Position numbers and translations under genes: made by a program. Shown one piece after another: positions 1 through 7,034 of a stretch of 8,467 nt of DNA (its first letter is position 1; each line of letters opens with the position of its first letter). Where the stretch lies: positions 1 to 8,467 of the forward strand of contig CAKSVR010000074.1 of the NCBI GenBank assembly GCA_934504345.1. The letters are read 5' to 3'. Below the pieces are notes generated by a model. That model was given only the letters and a program-made list of their open reading frames with translations. It was not told the DNA's origin and did no database searches. Source of the stretch: an uncultured Agathobaculum sp. Lineage in GTDB: Bacteria; Bacillota; Clostridia; Oscillospirales; Butyricicoccaceae.

Positions 1-80
1 TTTGCAAAGCAAATTCTATTTAACGCGCGCTGCCGCGCGATATGATAAAATTGGTTCAATACCGACTTTTTCGACAAACT
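1..80. other. Leading flank without a supported gene
   Basis: AT-rich stretch downstream of the efflux operon. It contains a short GC hairpin (CGCGCG at 24-29 and 34-39, 4-base loop) without a following T-run on either strand. Plus-strand frame 2 is open from the window edge to a TAA at 80-82, directly in front of the terminator. It could therefore be the last 26 codons of a convergent gene, but the residues match nothing I recognise and its codon use is much more AT-rich than the genes here. I do not call it a gene. Confidence 0.4.
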
Positions 81-110
81 AAAAAGGGAACCGAAATCGG
101 TTCCCTTTTT
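81..110 (-). terminator. Intrinsic terminator of the efflux operon, probably bidirectional
   Basis: Perfect inverted repeat: AAAAAGGGAACCG, loop AAAT, CGGTTCCCTTTTT, giving a 13-bp stem with a tetraloop. On the minus strand it starts 2 bases after the TAA stop (113-115) of the RND gene, and the 3' arm ends in a run of five T. Because the stem begins with A5 and ends with T5, it has the same form on the plus strand and could also stop a convergent transcript entering from the left. Confidence 0.93.
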
Positions 111-112
111 GC

Positions 113-3100
113 TTACTGCTGCGGATTTTTCTTGCGGAAATGGATCTGCGGCAGCTTGATCTTCTTGAACAGGCCGGAAATGCGGGTGGCGGCGCTGTCG
201 GTCAGCGAGTAGTAGACTGGGGTGATGAACAGCGTTGCGATGGTGGAGACGACCATACCGGTCATCATAACGACACCCATCGGCTTCATCATCTCGGAGC
301 CCTCGCCGCCCGAGAATACCATCGGCACAAGGCCGAGGATGGTCGTCATCGCGGTCATCAGCACCGGGCGCACACGGCGCGGGCAGGCGTTGAGGATGGC
401 TGTGTTCTTATCCTCGCCGCGCTGGCGGCGCTGGAGCGTATAGTCGATCAGCACGATGGACGAGTTGACGACCGTACCGGCCAGAATGATAACGCCCAGC
501 AGTGCGACCATGGAAACATGGTTTCCGGTCGGCCACAGCAGGATCATTGAGCCGAGCAGGCCGATCGGCAGGATGAGCATGATCGCGATCGGCAGCGAGA
601 ACGAGTTGAACTGCGTTGCCAGAATGAAGTATACCAGCACGATGGCAACGGCCAGCGCCAGCATCAGCGTGCCGGTGGTTTCAGCGATCTGCGATGCGGC
701 GGTATCGCCGGAACCGACCTCTACACCGTCCGGCAGCTCATAATCCGCCACAACTTTGTCAACAGCCGCCTGGATCGCGTTGCTGTCGCCGGATTCGCTC
801 TCGCCGGTGATGGTTACGGTTTCCTTCTGGTTCTTGCGAACGATGGACTGCGGGCTCAGCTCGGTGTACACATCCGCTACCATGGACAGCGGCACCGTGC
901 CGCCCGTCATGGTCGGGATCTGCATGGAGCGCAGCGCATCCAGACTGGTGGCAACGTCCTCGTCACCGGCAACGGTAACATCGTACTCCTCACCGTTCAT
1001 GCGGAGCGTAGTCGCGGTCGAGCCGGTCAGCTCACCGCGGACAAGGCCGCCGATGGTGGCCGCGTTCAGGCCGAAGCGCGAGGCGTTCTCGCGGTTGATC
1101 TTAACGGCAACGCGCGGAGTCTGCTCGCCTGCCGAGGACTCGACATTGATGGCATCCGGCAGGGCACTGATCTTGTTCGCCAGATCGTCCGCCGTCACTG
1201 CCAGCTGGTCGTAGTCATCGCCGGTCAGCTCCACGCTGATGTCGGAATCCGTGGACATACTCATGCTGCTGTTGGAAGATACCGTGATCTCACAGCCCGC
1301 GATGTCCTGCAGATCGTGACGGAGCTGCTTGGAGATCTCGGAGGCCGAGCGGTCGCGCTGGTCGAGGTCTACGAGCGAAATGGTAACACTCGCGCCCGAG
1401 GACGAGGACATGATGGAAGTGGACGAGCCGGTCGAGTAGTAGATCTGCTCCAGCTCCGGGATGGTATCGACTGCGATGGCCGCAATGCGGTCCTCAATGG
1501 CGGCGGTGTCCTCCATAGTCGAGCCGTTCGGCATGGAAACCGAAACACTCACCTGACCCTCATCCATCTCCGGGATGAGCTCCATGCCGGCCATGCCGAT
1601 GCTGAACACGCTGACGATACAGATGACGAGCGTCAGCGCGATACCGGCCAGACGGTGCGTGATGAGGAACTTGAGGGCGCTGCGGTATGCACGCGAGAGC
1701 GGCTTTTCGGTGATCGGCGTTGCGCCCGAGCCCTGCGGCTTGATGCTCTGCTGCTTGGTGCCGCCGAGCAGGAAATAGCACAGCAGCGGCACGAGCGTGA
1801 CGGAAATAATGAGCGAGCTGAGCAGCAGCGCTACGATGGTGATACAGAATTCCTTGAACATCATGCCGGCCATGCCGCCGGAGAGTGCAATCGGCAGGAA
1901 TACGGCAACCGTGGTCAGCGTGGAGGCGATGACCGCGCCGATGACCTCGCCGGTGCCCTTGGTGCAGGCCTCCATACGGTCGTAGCCGTCCGCTCGATAG
2001 GTGAAGATGTTCTCGAGGACTACGATGGAGTTATCCACGATCATACCGACGCCCAGCGTGATGCCGCCGAGCGACATCATGTTCAAGGTGATGTCGAGCA
2101 CGTTCATAATGAGGAACGTGAACAGGATACAGCACGGCATCGCGATGGTAACAGCCATGGTCGCGCCGAGGTCGCGCAGGAAGAGGAACAGCACGATCGC
2201 GGCGAACAGCACGCCCATCCAGATGTTCTGAATGGCGTTATCGACCGTCATGTTGATGTAGTCGGACTGGTCCATGACGATGTTCCACTGGAGCGAGCTG
2301 TTGTCCTTGAGCAGCGAATCGAACGCATCCATTGCCAGCTCGGCGATCTGTACGGTGTTCGAGCCGGACTGCTTGTTGACCGACAGGATGATACACTCCT
2401 CGCCGTCAACCTTGGAGATGGCATCCTGATCCTTGGGCTGCATGGAAACGTCCGCGATCTGGCTCAGGCGCACAGTGCCGCCCGCCGGGAGCGAAATGAG
2501 CGCGTTCTTTACGTCCTCGATGGACGAATACTCGCCGTCCGTGCGGACAGCCAGTGTCTGCGAGCCGTTATCGAGGTCGCCGCCCGGGATGGCGATGTTG
2601 TCCGCGCCGAGCTGCTGTCCGATGGACGAAATGGTCAGGTTGTAGCCCTTGAGGCGGGTCGCATCCGTGTGGACCGAGATCTCCTGCTCATAGCCGCCCG
2701 AAATATCGACCGAGGCCACGCCGTCCAGACGTTCGAGCGCAGGCTGGATCTCGTCCTCGGCCATCGCCTGAAGCGAAGCAAGGTCGTTGCCGCGCAGCGC
2801 GACCGAAACGACCGGCATCGAGTCGATGTCGATGGACATAACGGTCGGGTCGGAGGCATCGTCCGGCAGCTGGCTCTTGACCTGCGAAACCTTGTCGCGC
2901 AGGTTGGTCATGGCCTCGTCCATATCGGTGCCATTCGCAAACTGGATGATCAGCATGGACATATTCTCGGACGAGGTGGACTGGAGCGTATCCAGACCGG
3001 ACAGGCCCGCTACCGCGCCCTCGAGCTTCTTTGTCACCTGCTGCTCAATGTCCTCCGGGCCCGCGCCCGGATAAGTAGCGTAAACGACCGCCGCCGGGAC

Positions 3101-3223
3101 CTCCATGGACGGCATGAGCGCCAGCGGGAGGTTCTGGAAGCTGTAAAAGCCGAACACAACGACCAGAATATACAGCAGGATGGTCATTACATGGTGTTTG
3201 ATAAAGGTCTGTGCGAATTTCAT
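113..3223 (-). CDS. RND-family efflux transporter (AcrB/HAE1, SwrC-like)
   Basis: Inner-membrane pump of 1036 residues, close to the usual AcrB/SwrC length. One N-terminal membrane helix (about 12-28) leads into a large extracytoplasmic porter domain (about 30-330). Five helices follow (about 333-485), then helix 7 (about 525-545), a second porter domain (about 548-845) and five C-terminal helices (about 850-1003). This is the duplicated RND fold. In helix 4 the motif is VDNSIVVLEN (396-405): Asp397 matches AcrB Asp407, but Asn398 replaces Asp408. In helix 10, GTVVNSSIVLID (916-927) has Val919 where AcrB has Lys940. This reduced proton relay is shared with SwrC-type Firmicutes pumps. A GGGAGG ribosome site lies inside the adaptor gene's end, and the start is 6 bases past that stop, suggesting translational coupling. 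It should use proton force to export amphiphilic or toxic compounds; the substrate is unknown. The family call is certain, the export direction nearly so. Confidence 0.96.
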   Translation of the reverse strand: MKFAQTFIKHHVMTILLYILVVVFGFYSFQNLPLALMPSMEVPAAVVYATYPGAGPEDIEQQVTKKLEGAVAGLSGLDTLQSTSSENMSMLIIQFANGTDMDEAMTNLRDKVSQVKSQLPDDASDPTVMSIDIDSMPVVSVALRGNDLASLQAMAEDEIQPALERLDGVASVDISGGYEQEISVHTDATRLKGYNLTISSIGQQLGADNIAIPGGDLDNGSQTLAVRTDGEYSSIEDVKNALISLPAGGTVRLSQIADVSMQPKDQDAISKVDGEECIILSVNKQSGSNTVQIAELAMDAFDSLLKDNSSLQWNIVMDQSDYINMTVDNAIQNIWMGVLFAAIVLFLFLRDLGATMAVTIAMPCCILFTFLIMNVLDITLNMMSLGGITLGVGMIVDNSIVVLENIFTYRADGYDRMEACTKGTGEVIGAVIASTLTTVAVFLPIALSGGMAGMMFKEFCITIVALLLSSLIISVTLVPLLCYFLLGGTKQQSIKPQGSGATPITEKPLSRAYRSALKFLITHRLAGIALTLVICIVSVFSIGMAGMELIPEMDEGQVSVSVSMPNGSTMEDTAAIEDRIAAIAVDTIPELEQIYYSTGSSTSIMSSSSGASVTISLVDLDQRDRSASEISKQLRHDLQDIAGCEITVSSNSSMSMSTDSDISVELTGDDYDQLAVTADDLANKISALPDAINVESSAGEQTPRVAVKINRENASRFGLNAATIGGLVRGELTGSTATTLRMNGEEYDVTVAGDEDVATSLDALRSMQIPTMTGGTVPLSMVADVYTELSPQSIVRKNQKETVTITGESESGDSNAIQAAVDKVVADYELPDGVEVGSGDTAASQIAETTGTLMLALAVAIVLVYFILATQFNSFSLPIAIMLILPIGLLGSMILLWPTGNHVSMVALLGVIILAGTVVNSSIVLIDYTLQRRQRGEDKNTAILNACPRRVRPVLMTAMTTILGLVPMVFSGGEGSEMMKPMGVVMMTGMVVSTIATLFITPVYYSLTDSAATRISGLFKKIKLPQIHFRKKNPQQ

Positions 3224-3229
3224 GCGCGT

Positions 3230-4408
3230 TTAGCCCTCCCCGCCGTCAGCGGTATCCGAGGTGACAACGCGCACCGCCGCACCGTCCGACAGATAGGACT
3301 GACCCTTGGTAACGACCTTGTCGCCCGCCTTGAGGCCGGATACGACCTCGGTATCGGTCTTGCTGACAAGGCCGGTGGTCACGGTGACACGGGTGGCCGT
3401 GGTGCCGCTCTCGTCCACGGTGAACACATACTGCTCGTTGTTGTTGCCGGTCAGGATGCACTCGGTCGGGACGGACAGCGTGCTGACGCGGCGGTCGGTG
3501 TAGAACGTCACGCTCGCGAACGCGCCGATCGGCGGCTTGGCGCCCGAGGGCAGCGAAACCGATACGTCATACAGGTTGGTCTGCGCATTGGCCGCCGCCG
3601 GGAGCGCGCTGACCGTGCCGTTCATCGGCTCGGCGGAAACCGCGGAAACCAGCACACTAGCCGTATCGCCTGCCTTGATGCCGGTGAATACATCCTCTGC
3701 GACCGAAACCTGCACCTCGACCGAGCCGTTCTCGGCGATGACCACGCCGGGCTGCGCCGAGGAGGCCATGCCGCCCTGTACAACGTTCACAGCCGTTACC
3801 GTGCCCGAGCAGGGCGCAGTTACCGTGCCGAGGCTGGCCTGCTTGTTGATCTGGTCCATCGAGGCCTGGATCTGCGCCAGCGACGCCGACTGCTGCGCCT
3901 GCGCCTGTGCCACACCGGCCTGTGCCTGTGTCAGCGCCTGCTTTGCCTTGGTAAGATCCTGCTCGGCAGCCGCACCGGCCTCGAGAAGCGCCTCAGTGTT
4001 GCTGACAGCGAGCTCTGCCTGCTCCACGCCGATCCTTGCGGATTCGATCGCGCGGTCGGTCGCGGTCTTGGTGGCGCTGTACGACTGCTGCAGAGCGCTC
4101 ATGGTCGAGGTGACGGTCGAGGTGTCCACCGTGAACAGGGTCTGGCCCTTGGATACGGTATCGCCCTCCGAAACGTTGAGCACCTGCACCTGACCCGCCA
4201 GCAGCGGGAACACCTGCACCTCGTTCACTGCAACGACCTTGCCGTTGAGCGTATTTTCCGTGCTCATCGAACCGGCGGCAACGTCCGTCACCTCGACGGC
4301 CGTGCCGGTCGCCGTTTCCTCCTCGGTTTCCTCCTCCTTGCCGCAGCCGGCGCAGAGCACCATCGCGCCTGCCAGCATAGCCGCAAGAATGCGTTTACTA
4401 TTGTTCAT
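3230..4408 (-). CDS. RND efflux adaptor (membrane-fusion protein, HlyD/AcrA type), lipoprotein
   Basis: Protein of 392 residues. An N-terminal hydrophobic signal ends in LCAGC (18-22), a plausible lipobox with Cys22 as the lipidated residue. An acidic linker follows (24-31), so the protein should be anchored on the outer face of the cytoplasmic membrane. A first lipoyl half (about 60-95, with VSEGDTVSKGQTL) leads into an Ala/Gln-rich coiled-coil hairpin (about 97-192). The second lipoyl half (about 193-226, with GTVTAPCSGTVTAVNVVQGG), a beta-barrel domain (about 228-305) and a membrane-proximal domain (about 308-382) complete the AcrA-like order. It joins the RND pump to whatever lies outside it. 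By eye, the AcrA RLS docking motif aligns to Asn137, Leu141 and Ala148, so two of its three residues are lost. The start is fixed by GGAGGA at 4414-4419, five bases upstream. It sits 37 bases after the second TolC-like gene and 6 bases before the pump gene. Confidence 0.94.
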   Translation of the reverse strand: MNNSKRILAAMLAGAMVLCAGCGKEEETEEETATGTAVEVTDVAAGSMSTENTLNGKVVAVNEVQVFPLLAGQVQVLNVSEGDTVSKGQTLFTVDTSTVTSTMSALQQSYSATKTATDRAIESARIGVEQAELAVSNTEALLEAGAAAEQDLTKAKQALTQAQAGVAQAQAQQSASLAQIQASMDQINKQASLGTVTAPCSGTVTAVNVVQGGMASSAQPGVVIAENGSVEVQVSVAEDVFTGIKAGDTASVLVSAVSAEPMNGTVSALPAAANAQTNLYDVSVSLPSGAKPPIGAFASVTFYTDRRVSTLSVPTECILTGNNNEQYVFTVDESGTTATRVTVTTGLVSKTDTEVVSGLKAGDKVVTKGQSYLSDGAAVRVVTSDTADGGEG

Positions 4409-4445
4409 CTGTGTCCTCCATCTTGTATGCAGCGAATACGGTTTA

Positions 4446-5714
4446 TCAGGTCGTGGAAGTCATCACGCCGCGCTTGGCCCACTGATAGGTGTTGTAGGCG
4501 GTCAGCAGATCGATGCGGGCCGAAACCTCGGTTTCCTGTGCGGTGGTGAAGGTATCCTGTGCCGTATCATATGCCATGCGCGAGATCATGCCGCGCTGAT
4601 ACTGCACCTGACTTACCGTAAACGTCTTTTTCGCCTGTGCAAGGTCGGCATCTGCCGCATTCAGCGCGGTCTGCTTCTCCTGCATATCCTTGTACAGCTT
4701 GCGGAATGCCGCAGTCGTGCTCTCTTTCTGTGCATCGCGGTCGATTTTGGCCGCCTGATACGCATACAGCGTGTTGGTCTTGCTGTTCTCGTAATCGTCC
4801 GAGGCGGTCTGCATCGCATATTCCTTGGCGTAGATCGCGTAGCTGTTCTTCAGCGCTTCGGCAAGGTCCTTGTCGTAGTCGATGGCGCTGATGATGTCAT
4901 TGGTGACGACCGGCAGGTCGCTGGTTTCGATCTGCGTGCCCGTGGTGTAGCCGCACTGGATGGCAAGGGTGTTGGTCAGCGCCTCGACCTGCGTGGTCAG
5001 CGCGGCCTTGCTCGCCAGCGCGCTCTCGCGCTGCGCCTGGAGGCTCTTCAGGTCGTTCACGCCGGTCATGCCCAGCTGCACCTGCTTCTGCACCGCCGCG
5101 ATATTGCGGTCGAGCTGCTGGAGGCTTCGGTTCGTCTGGTTGAGTGAATACTTCATGCCGCGCAGCGAAATGTAGGTGTTCTCCGCGCTCATGCAGATCT
5201 CGTCCGCCGCGTTCTGCATCTGACGGCGGGTGTTGTCTACGGTTTTTTCCTGATCCTCCTCGGCATCGTCCTCGTCATCATCGAGATTGCGGTACGAAGC
5301 CTCGGCGGCGGCAAGGTTGCTCTCCAGAATGCGGATCTGCGACTGCAGGGTGCGGCGCAGTGCGCTGTTCTCCTCGGTATCCGCCAGACCGTTCAGCGAC
5401 TTCCGCAGGTCCTTGATCTGCTTCTGGTACGCCGCGATCTGCTCGGAAAGCTGGAAGTAGCTCTGGATGTACTGGTCGCTGACATCGGTCTTTTCCGCGC
5501 TCAGCACGGTGTTGTCATACGATTTAATGGTAACGTTGTTGTTACGCACGGTCTGCTCCAGCCCGGCAAACGTCAGCTTGACCGGCTGCGTCGGGGCGGT
5601 CTGCGCCGTTCCGGTCTTGCTCGTGCCGGTGGTCTTGGCATCGGCGGCAAACGCCGGTACGACCATGCCGCACAGCAGAGCAGCGGAAAGACCGGCTGCG
5701 ATGGTTCGTTTCAT
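4446..5714 (-). CDS. Secreted TolC/OEP-like coiled-coil protein (second paralog)
   Basis: Protein of 422 residues from the ATG at 5714. It has a clear signal peptide (KR start, hydrophobic 5-19, likely cleavage after AFA at 23) and a Thr/Lys/Gln linker (24-46), then almost only helix. Two TolC (OEP, PF02321-type) repeats are visible by their recurring pattern: QLGMTGVNDLKSLQAQRESA (213-232) and YQRGMISRMAYDTAQDTF (372-389). Each has the form x-x-G-hydrophobic-x-x-x-x-hydrophobic-x-x-x-Q followed by a long helix. Residues about 78-170 form an extra coiled coil with an acidic patch (145-156). I see no run of alternating beta strands of the kind that builds the outer-membrane barrel. It is homologous to the preceding gene product: both share LDRN near 201, YDKDLA near 280 and a WAK-x-GV C-terminus. 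It probably acts outside the membrane with the adaptor and pump. A longer start at 5774 is rejected because it adds a basic segment with no ribosome site and overlaps the upstream gene. Confidence 0.85.
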   Translation of the reverse strand: MKRTIAAGLSAALLCGMVVPAFAADAKTTGTSKTGTAQTAPTQPVKLTFAGLEQTVRNNNVTIKSYDNTVLSAEKTDVSDQYIQSYFQLSEQIAAYQKQIKDLRKSLNGLADTEENSALRRTLQSQIRILESNLAAAEASYRNLDDDEDDAEEDQEKTVDNTRRQMQNAADEICMSAENTYISLRGMKYSLNQTNRSLQQLDRNIAAVQKQVQLGMTGVNDLKSLQAQRESALASKAALTTQVEALTNTLAIQCGYTTGTQIETSDLPVVTNDIISAIDYDKDLAEALKNSYAIYAKEYAMQTASDDYENSKTNTLYAYQAAKIDRDAQKESTTAAFRKLYKDMQEKQTALNAADADLAQAKKTFTVSQVQYQRGMISRMAYDTAQDTFTTAQETEVSARIDLLTAYNTYQWAKRGVMTSTT

Positions 5715-5731
5715 ATGGGTGTTCTCCTCTC
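5715..5731 (-). promoter_or_regulatory. Ribosome binding site fixing the start of the second TolC-like gene
   Basis: The 17-base gap between the two TolC-like genes reads AGGAG (5724-5728) followed by nine bases and ATG at 5714-5712. The signal peptide begins exactly at this ATG, so it decides against the upstream in-frame ATG at 5774. Confidence 0.85.
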
Positions 5732-7009
5732 TTACGATGCGGCGGTGGTGACGAGCACGCCTTCTTTTGCCCACTCATACTGGTTATACGCGGAATACAG
5801 CGACAGATACGCGGTTTCCACATCCAGCTTGGCGGAAGTCACGGCATCCTGCGCCTGCTGATACGCCAGCTTGGAAATGATGCCCTTTTTATATTTGACG
5901 GCTGCGGTCTTGAGCTCGAGCTCAGCCTGTGCCTGTGCGGTCTTTTTTGCCGCCAGCGTGGTGCGGCAGTCCTTGACCGTCTTGTACACGCTGTCGAACG
6001 AGGCAACGATAGACTCCTTTGCCGCTTCTACGGCCTCCTCGGCGGACTTGACCGCCTCCGCCGTGCCGCTTATCTCCTTGTCATAGGCGTTCTGTGCGCT
6101 GCGGAGCGCATCCTTCTTCTGCCAGATGAGAAAGCTGTTCTTCTGCGCCAGCGCGAGATCCTTGTCGTAGGACATCTTATCGAGGTCGCCCTCATACAGC
6201 GCCGCGAAGTCCGCCGGCATCACGATGGTGTTCGCATCCAGTCCGCACAGCAGCGCCACGCTCGAGCCGAGGTTCTCGCGGGTGGTTTCCAGCGTGTCGA
6301 TGGACTGCGCCAGCTTGTCGCGCTGGTTCTGCACGGTATCCAGCTGGAGCTGGCCGATCATGCCGAGTTTTCTCTGGGTTTTCAGCACAGCCAGATTGCG
6401 GTCGAGCTGTGCGAGTGTGCATTGCAGCTGCGCCTTCGTGAAGCCGAGGCTCTTGATGGTGATGAGCATGGTCTGCGCGCCGAGCGCGAGCTGGCCGGTA
6501 ATGCTGCCCGCCTGTTTGCGGACTGTGTAGGCTGCATCATCGAGCTGGGTCAGCATCGCCATGCCCTGCTGATATGCGCTCATCGCATTCTGCTGCAGGC
6601 TGGTCTGATAATCCTTTAATACCTGAAGCTGCGCCGCGTAGGTCTTGTACAGGTCGCTGCCCTTATCGAGGCCCGCCATGGCTTCCTCCATGTTGCTGAT
6701 CAGCTTCTGATAGATCTCGCTTTCGCTCTCACCCGCCGAACCGGTCGAGCCGCCCGACAGATACGAGCCGCTGTCCAGCGAGGCGGCGGTCTTGTTGAGC
6801 ATTTTGATCGTGTTGTTCTCGGTTTCCACCGTGCGCTTGACACCCAGCAGGCCCATTTTCTTCACGGTGTAGGCCGCCGGCGTACTCGGCGCGGAGGCCG
6901 ATGTACTCTGGCCTGCGGCCGGTTGCACGCTGCTTACTGCGCCCGCAGGCAACACGAATCCGGCGCACAGCGCCAGCGACAGCAGCGTGCGCTTCCAGTT
7001 GTGTTTCAT
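5732..7009 (-). CDS. Secreted TolC/OEP-like coiled-coil protein (first paralog)
   Basis: Protein of 425 residues. The signal peptide has a basic start, a hydrophobic core at about 9-20 and likely cleavage after PAGA at 24. A Ser/Ala/Pro linker runs to about 47. The N-terminal part has a Gly/Ser-rich loop (80-97). The rest is helical coiled coil with the two TolC repeats: KLGMIGQLQLDTVQNQRDKL (214-233) and YKKGIISKLAYQQAQDAV (373-390). The ending YNQYEWAKEGVLV is typical of the last OEP helix and is shared with the downstream paralog. The usual barrel strands between the helices are not evident; the second repeat runs helix to helix without interruption from about 282 to 415. In a one-membrane cell it cannot be an outer-membrane channel in the classical sense. 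A wall-spanning or adaptor-capping role is inference. It starts 23 bases after the regulator's stop, behind a stretched GGAAAGGAAG site. Confidence 0.86.
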   Translation of the reverse strand: MKHNWKRTLLSLALCAGFVLPAGAVSSVQPAAGQSTSASAPSTPAAYTVKKMGLLGVKRTVETENNTIKMLNKTAASLDSGSYLSGGSTGSAGESESEIYQKLISNMEEAMAGLDKGSDLYKTYAAQLQVLKDYQTSLQQNAMSAYQQGMAMLTQLDDAAYTVRKQAGSITGQLALGAQTMLITIKSLGFTKAQLQCTLAQLDRNLAVLKTQRKLGMIGQLQLDTVQNQRDKLAQSIDTLETTRENLGSSVALLCGLDANTIVMPADFAALYEGDLDKMSYDKDLALAQKNSFLIWQKKDALRSAQNAYDKEISGTAEAVKSAEEAVEAAKESIVASFDSVYKTVKDCRTTLAAKKTAQAQAELELKTAAVKYKKGIISKLAYQQAQDAVTSAKLDVETAYLSLYSAYNQYEWAKEGVLVTTAAS

Positions 7010-7020
7010 TGGCTGATTCT

Positions 7021-7034
7021 TTCTTCCTTTCCTT
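7021..7034 (-). promoter_or_regulatory. Purine-rich, unusually spaced ribosome binding site of the first TolC-like gene
   Basis: The minus strand reads AAGGAAAGGAAGAA directly over the regulator's stop. The nearest AAGGAAG lies about 13 bases before the ATG at 7009, longer than the 5-9 bases seen at the other genes here. No alternative in-frame start exists in the gap. This gene may be translated less efficiently than its neighbours, or through coupling to the regulator's termination. Confidence 0.55.

Noticed and set aside
24..39. GC hairpin CGCGCG-CTGC-CGCGCG
   Set aside because: Short stem, no T-run on either side and no gene ending next to it, so not a terminator on present evidence.
2..82. 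Open plus-strand frame ending in TAA just before the terminator, possibly the tail of a convergent gene
   Set aside because: Only 26 codons, no recognisable residues, AT-rich codon use unlike the other genes; an open frame of this length is easily chance. More sequence to the left would settle it.
4409..4445. Short dyad GTAT-N7-ATAC in the gap before the adaptor gene
   Set aside because: Only four pairs; the gap is explained by the ribosome site GGAGGA.
1316..4549. Plus-strand open frame of 1077 codons opposite the pump and adaptor genes
   Set aside because: Its product is rich in Arg, His, Asp and Gly, with no domain, membrane segment or recognisable motif. It runs across two well-supported genes and is a by-product of GC-rich codon use on the other strand.
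4239..5147. Plus-strand open frame of 302 codons opposite the adaptor and TolC-like genes
   Set aside because: No family features and it crosses two real genes on the other strand; explained by codon bias.
5715..5774. Longer start for the second TolC-like gene (20 extra residues)
   Set aside because: It would overlap the preceding gene and hide the signal peptide behind a basic segment; the ATG at 5714 has a proper ribosome site.
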